This document shows positions 44,006 through 48,441 of a DNA stretch of 48,441 nucleotides, piece after piece; the first letter of the stretch is position 1; each line of letters starts with the position of its first letter. The position numbers and the translations under genes were made by a program. Source of the stretch: an uncultured Bacteroidales bacterium (GTDB lineage Bacteria > Bacteroidota > Bacteroidia > Bacteroidales > P3); assembly GCA_905233475.1 (NCBI GenBank), contig CAJOEN010000021.1, positions 1-48,441 on the forward strand, given 5' to 3'. The notes under the pieces are model-generated. The model searched no databases. It had not been told where the DNA came from and was given only the letters and a program-made list of their open reading frames with translations.

Positions 44006-45391
44006 TCACTTTCGTTTTTCTTTGCGTTCTTTTTCAATAGTTTGTATCAACTCAATATTAAGTTGTTCTATTTCGGTAAGCTCAGTCGTGTTTTCCTTTA
44101 TTGAGGCAATGGGGTACCATAGCCCGCTATTTTTATAGAAATTTGTCAGCTCTGGGTCGGAAAAATGACAGCCATATCTTGCAAAAATTTCGTTTCGTTG
44201 CCAGATGAATGGGGAAAAATATGGATGCTGCTCGGTTTCAGCCGGTTCGGATGCCACATGATAATTTTTCGAGAAAGCAAAAATGGCAGTGTCGCCATGG
44301 TCGGGAACATAAGGGTTGTACTTACATTCGGGCGTTGGAGCGGCCACCAGAGGCTGAATCAGGCAGACCACCCCGGCACGTGATTTCACCCGCAGACCGT
44401 AAAGGATGCTGTCGCCATCTTCAAAAACTTGCATGTAGAACTTGTTCTGGAAATATTTTCTTGGTATCCGCATGGAGTCGAGCAGGGCGCCATATTCCTT
44501 GTGCTCGGCAATCCACTGCTCCCTGCCTGAGCGGGAATTAACATTCGGCACATTGCTCAGCGAACCATATATCTCGCTGTACGAGCAAGGCACGACAAAA
44601 CTGTAATGGTACAGTTGCGAGGGATTTTCCTGAATGCGACGGCGAAGCCCCTCGCGCCAGCGGGTGGTGTCGTGGGGGTAACTGCGGCGGAGCTGACGCA
44701 CGAGCCTGTTTTCGTGGAAAACCGAGTCGGGATGGTAGAAAGCGTACCACGTGCGGGCAAAATAATGCCGTATCGACTGCGGGTTTTTGTTGGGCGAGAG
44801 GTAGGCGTAATATTCGAACAGTTTCGACGCCTTCACCACTGCCCGTCCGCCAAAAGCATCCGCCAATCCGTCGAGCAATGCCTGATTATGGCCTACCGCA
44901 CAGCCGTGGAGATACACCTGCGTACGGCTGTCGACAAGGGTAGTGTCGGGTACTGCGAGTATGGAGTCGGCAAGCGCTTTGGCAATGGACTGCGGCGAGA
45001 TTCGTGCGCCACGTGGCGTTACTGTGGCTTGCAGGTCGATAAACTCGTTGCCGTGACTCACAAGGTTGATAAGTCCGTAGGGGCGCTCGTTGGCGGGAGG
45101 GTTATCCCTCAGGTAATCAAGCACTTGTTTCAACGACGTTATATCGCCTACCACCACCTCGGTACGGTCGTCGGGATTGATGCGGTAGTAGTGGTCGGCC
45201 ATAGTATAATATTGGTTGTAGGAATAATTGTCCGTGCCCATGATAAAAGTTATCGAAGTGCGCGGAACGGTGTCCACAAGCGTTTCCTGGACAGTGTCGA
45301 CGGGTGTTACAACAACGGCAGTGTCTCCCCTATCCTTGCAGGAATGGAGAGACACTATCGCCAATAGAACAATCAGAACGCGTCGGTTCAT
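44006..45391 (-). CDS. Caspase-like (clan CD) lipoprotein, C11-type peptidase
   Basis: A 461-residue protein with a lipoprotein signal (LHSC, Cys18). A caspase-like core follows: strand SITFIMGTD, a helix VLDYLRDN, then strand LINLVSHGNEF with His113 and strand VYLHGCAVGHNQ with Cys164. A His-Gly and a Gly-Cys at the ends of neighbouring strands, about 50 residues apart, fit the dyad of clan CD peptidases (caspase, clostripain, gingipain, CHAT). The second half is unlike known domains. The ATG overlaps the stop of the VIT/vWA gene by one base (TAATG), so they are translationally coupled. Substrate and activity are inferred only. Confidence 0.6.
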   Translation of the reverse strand: MNRRVLIVLLAIVSLHSCKDRGDTAVVVTPVDTVQETLVDTVPRTSITFIMGTDNYSYNQYYTMADHYYRINPDDRTEVVVGDITSLKQVLDYLRDNPPANERPYGLINLVSHGNEFIDLQATVTPRGARISPQSIAKALADSILAVPDTTLVDSRTQVYLHGCAVGHNQALLDGLADAFGGRAVVKASKLFEYYAYLSPNKNPQSIRHYFARTWYAFYHPDSVFHENRLVRQLRRSYPHDTTRWREGLRRRIQENPSQLYHYSFVVPCSYSEIYGSLSNVPNVNSRSGREQWIAEHKEYGALLDSMRIPRKYFQNKFYMQVFEDGDSILYGLRVKSRAGVVCLIQPLVAAPTPECKYNPYVPDHGDTAIFAFSKNYHVASEPAETEQHPYFSPFIWQRNEIFARYGCHFSDPELTNFYKNSGLWYPIASIKENTTELTEIEQLNIELIQTIEKERKEKRK

Positions 45392-47721
45392 TATTGCAAT
45401 GTAAACTTGATAGGCAAATTAAACTGAGTACGCACAGCCTTTCCCCTTTGCGCACCGGGTTTCCACTTGGGCATCAGCTTAATAACACGCACCGCCTCGT
45501 CGCCGCAGCCGCCGCCGATGTCGCGCAAAACCTTGATATTGCTGATGGAGCCATCGGCCTCAACAACGAAGGTAACGAATACCCTGCCCTCGATTTTCTT
45601 CTCTTTGGCTTCCTGAGGATAAACCAGATTGGCCGCAAGGAACTCTCGCAATGCCTGCTCGCCGCCGGGGAATTCGGGCATGGTTTCTACCACATTAAAA
45701 ATTTCATGAGCCTCAGCTTCGTCCTCCAATTCGTATTGAAGATTCGTAACCTTGGCAGCATAGAATTTTGTTGCTGCGCCAAGCGACAATTCGGCGACAT
45801 CGTAGCCAACAGCGTAGTCCGAAACACCTTCGGGCATAGGGATAGGCTGCTGCACAACTGTCTGCTTGCCATCCTTGTTCACAACCACCTCGTCAATGGC
45901 CACAAATGATGTATAGTTGGTCATAAGGTTGTATTTCAACCCAAGTTCAAGTATTTTCTTGGCGTTGGGGTCGTCGTCGTTGGCATATCCGCCCACAAGG
46001 TAGTCGAGGTATTTGATACGTTCGCGTGCCCACAGGTAACGCAATGCTGAGTTGGATTTTTCGGGTTTCACCGCCGAAAGGTCGAAAGACTGCTTGTAGC
46101 TCTTGCGGCCCACTTTTCCCGTAAGGGTTATAGTGCCTTCTGCCTTGCCCTTGTATTTTCCGAAGACAAGGATAGGACGTTCGGCCATCACGTCGGGGAT
46201 AGATACAGGCTCTACATCGTATGCGCCGAACTTGCCCATGTTCAGCTTGATACGGGTAAGCACAGGGGTATTGATATACTGGCGGAAACGTTTGGCCGCG
46301 GCGGCGGCTTCCTCCTTTTTGGTGACGATGAACGGCTCGCCGCTGCCCGCAAAGGCCATACCTTCGATAAGATAACGGTTCACGCCGCTGCCTATTCCGA
46401 AAGCGAAGAAATTGGCTTCGCCCGATTTCTCGCGAATCATCTCGAAACAAGCCTTCTCAACATCCACATAGCCGTCGGTGGCTATGACAAAGGTGCGGGC
46501 CATATCCTCCTCGGTACGAGGCAGCGCATAGGCCGTCTTCAATGCGTCGAGCACCTCGGTGCCGCTCCAGTTGTTGCCACCTTTGATGAATTCGATAGCC
46601 TTGCTCACATTCTCTGCGGTGGCGTTCACCGACTTTGGACTGAAAGTGGCGGCATTGCTCGAAAAAAGTATCACGTTGAACTTATCGGTAGGATTGAGGT
46701 TTACAATCAAGTTGCGCATCAAGTCTCTGGTAATCTCCATCGGGAAACCCCACATCGAGCCCGATACATCCACTATAAAGACGAACTCCCTCGGCGGGAT
46801 GTTCTCTTTCTGCACACGCTTGGGCGGCTGCACCATCATCAGGAAGAAATTCTCGTCCTCGCCCTCGTACAGCATCACTCCACTCTCTATCTCGTTGCCT
46901 CGCAGCGAATAATTCACAATCACGTCGCGGTTGCCGCCTTTCACCTCCGATGGGTCGAGGCGGACAATAGCGTTTTTCGTCCCTGGCATGTCGATAATCA
47001 TCTTGTGCGAAGTGCAATTGAGGTCCTGTATCGGTATTCCCGACTGTATGGAAAGCTCGTAGCCGAACTTATACGTCGGCAGCTCGCCGGCATGGGTGTA
47101 GGGCGACGACACAAAACCGTCGTCGGGACTGGCTTTGTCCTTGTTTTTGTTAGAATAGCGTGGACCCACCACCGTAGGGTAAACAAAACTGTAGACACCT
47201 TTTTCAGGCACCAGCAGCTCAGTATAGTTAAGCTCCACAACAATGGTGTCGCCCACCATGATGTTGGACACATTCATAGTGAAAACATTTGGACGACTCT
47301 GTTCCAGCAACGAGGCGCGTTTGCCCTCCTGCTTGGCCTTTTCGTAGTCCTCGCGGGCTTTCTTCTTCTCCTCAATCTTGGCACGTATTATGCGGCTGCC
47401 GATGGTCATCTGCATACCGTAAACGGCGGCGCGTGTCGACATGGGGAATGTGTAGATGGCCTCCAACGGATTTTTGCCACTGTTCACATACACCTGTTTT
47501 ATAGTAACATCGGCAATGGAGCCCACTATGTTAGTCTTTACCGAAGTTTCCTTCAGTGGCAACTGATCGGTTTCGGGATTGTCGCTGATGACAACGAAAT
47601 ACGGCGACAATGTCATGTTCGGGTCATCGTCCGGTTTTTGTGCGGATGCTGCGCCACCTGCGCAAAGCAGCACTACAGACAATACTGCAAGCATTCTGCA
47701 GAAAAAAGAAATTGCTTTCAT
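45391..47721 (-). CDS. VIT/vWA protein with C-terminal TonB domain
   Basis: A 776-residue secreted or envelope protein with signal peptide (SVVLLCAGGAASAQ). A VIT domain spans about 45-175 (VKTNIVGSIADVTIKQVYVN, EAIYTFPMSTRAAV, and RPNVFTMNVSNIMVGD). A von Willebrand A domain follows, with the MIDAS motif FIVDVSGSMWG (D318, S320, S322) and TDGYVDVE later. The last ~90 residues are a TonB C-terminal domain: FPGGEQALREFLAANLVYP, EGRVFVTFVVEADGSI and MPKWKPGAQRGKAV. VIT/vWA proteins act in adhesion or complex assembly; TonB-C binds outer-membrane receptors or partners. It is the first gene of a two-gene unit with the caspase-like lipoprotein. Confidence 0.92.
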   Translation of the reverse strand: MKAISFFCRMLAVLSVVLLCAGGAASAQKPDDDPNMTLSPYFVVISDNPETDQLPLKETSVKTNIVGSIADVTIKQVYVNSGKNPLEAIYTFPMSTRAAVYGMQMTIGSRIIRAKIEEKKKAREDYEKAKQEGKRASLLEQSRPNVFTMNVSNIMVGDTIVVELNYTELLVPEKGVYSFVYPTVVGPRYSNKNKDKASPDDGFVSSPYTHAGELPTYKFGYELSIQSGIPIQDLNCTSHKMIIDMPGTKNAIVRLDPSEVKGGNRDVIVNYSLRGNEIESGVMLYEGEDENFFLMMVQPPKRVQKENIPPREFVFIVDVSGSMWGFPMEITRDLMRNLIVNLNPTDKFNVILFSSNAATFSPKSVNATAENVSKAIEFIKGGNNWSGTEVLDALKTAYALPRTEEDMARTFVIATDGYVDVEKACFEMIREKSGEANFFAFGIGSGVNRYLIEGMAFAGSGEPFIVTKKEEAAAAAKRFRQYINTPVLTRIKLNMGKFGAYDVEPVSIPDVMAERPILVFGKYKGKAEGTITLTGKVGRKSYKQSFDLSAVKPEKSNSALRYLWARERIKYLDYLVGGYANDDDPNAKKILELGLKYNLMTNYTSFVAIDEVVVNKDGKQTVVQQPIPMPEGVSDYAVGYDVAELSLGAATKFYAAKVTNLQYELEDEAEAHEIFNVVETMPEFPGGEQALREFLAANLVYPQEAKEKKIEGRVFVTFVVEADGSISNIKVLRDIGGGCGDEAVRVIKLMPKWKPGAQRGKAVRTQFNLPIKFTLQ

Positions 47722-47914
47722 TGGTGAAATAGTTTTTTATTTTAAATTTGGAAATTGTGTATTATTGATTCCATAACGTCGTTTTTGCAACCATATTGCA
47801 CGCTTCAAAAAAAATACTGACGGATGTTTTTTTTAACGTTCCAACTATTCCCATCTCTATTTCCTCTTTCCTTTCTATCTCAACGCAGTACAATCTGCAA
47901 CGGCGGGCGGGTAC

Positions 47915-47945
47915 AAAAAAAAAGAGCATCCGAATGGATGCTCCT
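47915..47945 (-). terminator. Terminator of the rRNA operon
   Basis: Perfect 8-base stem GAGCATCC/GGATGCTC with loop GAAT (47924-47943), followed on the minus strand by nine T. It comes right after the 5S gene. Confidence 0.92.
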
Positions 47946-47952
47946 TTAAAAA

Positions 47953-48064
<112 letters not shown>

Positions 48065-48089
48065 AGGACACATAAGGAAAATATCTTTA

Positions 48090-48441
<352 letters not shown>

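Noticed and set aside
44606-45367. 253-codon plus-strand frame opposite the caspase-like gene
   Set aside because: Val/Gly/Arg/His-rich shadow without signal or domain; the minus frame has a lipoprotein signal and an overlap with its neighbour.
47005-47727. 240-codon plus-strand frame opposite the VIT/vWA gene
   Set aside because: Shadow of the VIT domain coding region; ends and composition are not protein-like.

Overview
The window looks like chromosome from a member of the Bacteroidota, most likely the order Bacteroidales. The signs are: several promoters of the Bacteroidetes type (TAnnTTTGC, sometimes with an upstream TTG/TTTG); a PorX-type regulator and a CHU_C cargo domain, which point to a type IX secretion system (T9SS); a dipeptidyl peptidase of family S46; many lipoproteins and signal-peptide proteins; and almost no Shine-Dalgarno sequences. 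The coding content is largely core, with a few accessory islands. No tRNA, CRISPR array, phage or intact insertion sequence was found.

Layout. 1-1149 is a repeat-rich stretch with two ~206-base direct repeats, short hairpins and a broken IS1-like transposase. 1150-4328 carries an outer-membrane barrel protein and PorX. 4375-7276 (minus) carries NAD kinase downstream of a large T9SS-type surface protein. 7528-16359 (plus) carries a DPP11-type peptidase, DapD, CysS, DnaG and a membrane protein with two Rossmann folds and a ryanodine-receptor (RyR) domain. 16453-20532 (minus) carries CreD, a DUF4143 ATPase preceded by a tandem operator/promoter-like array, and an orphan BtuF-like binding protein. 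20645-29288 (plus) is an envelope block: a DUF4139 protein, an M23 protein overlapping Dxr, RseP, an LptF/G permease, a glycosyltransferase and a small zinc-ribbon protein, closed by a perfect hairpin terminator. 29383-31216 (minus) carries a frameshifted lipoprotein, a TIGR04076 protein and ComF. 31286-36150 (plus) carries a coiled-coil lipoprotein, a MurL-like epimerase, IMP dehydrogenase and PrmA. 36243-43499 (minus) carries NadE with a degenerate glutaminase domain, a Dus enzyme, a YD-repeat-like protein and a very large GH2 protein that has lost its catalytic acid/base. 43712-47721 (minus) carries a small lipoprotein, a caspase-like lipoprotein and a VIT/vWA/TonB-C protein. The window ends in 5S and 23S rRNA genes on the minus strand.

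How the genes fit together. Several encode envelope and surface functions (PorX, CHU_C protein, RseP, LptF/G, CreD, M23). Others supply precursors: DapD for diaminopimelate, the MurL-like protein for D-glutamate, Dxr for isoprenoids, NadE and NadK for NAD(P), GuaB for GMP. The strongest candidates for undescribed biology are: the translationally coupled caspase-like lipoprotein and VIT/vWA/TonB-C pair; the RyR/Rossmann membrane protein; the 33-base operator/promoter array before the DUF4143 ATPase; and the giant GH2 pseudoenzyme co-transcribed with a YD-like protein and Dus. All calls come from reading the sequence and recalling protein families; no database search was run.
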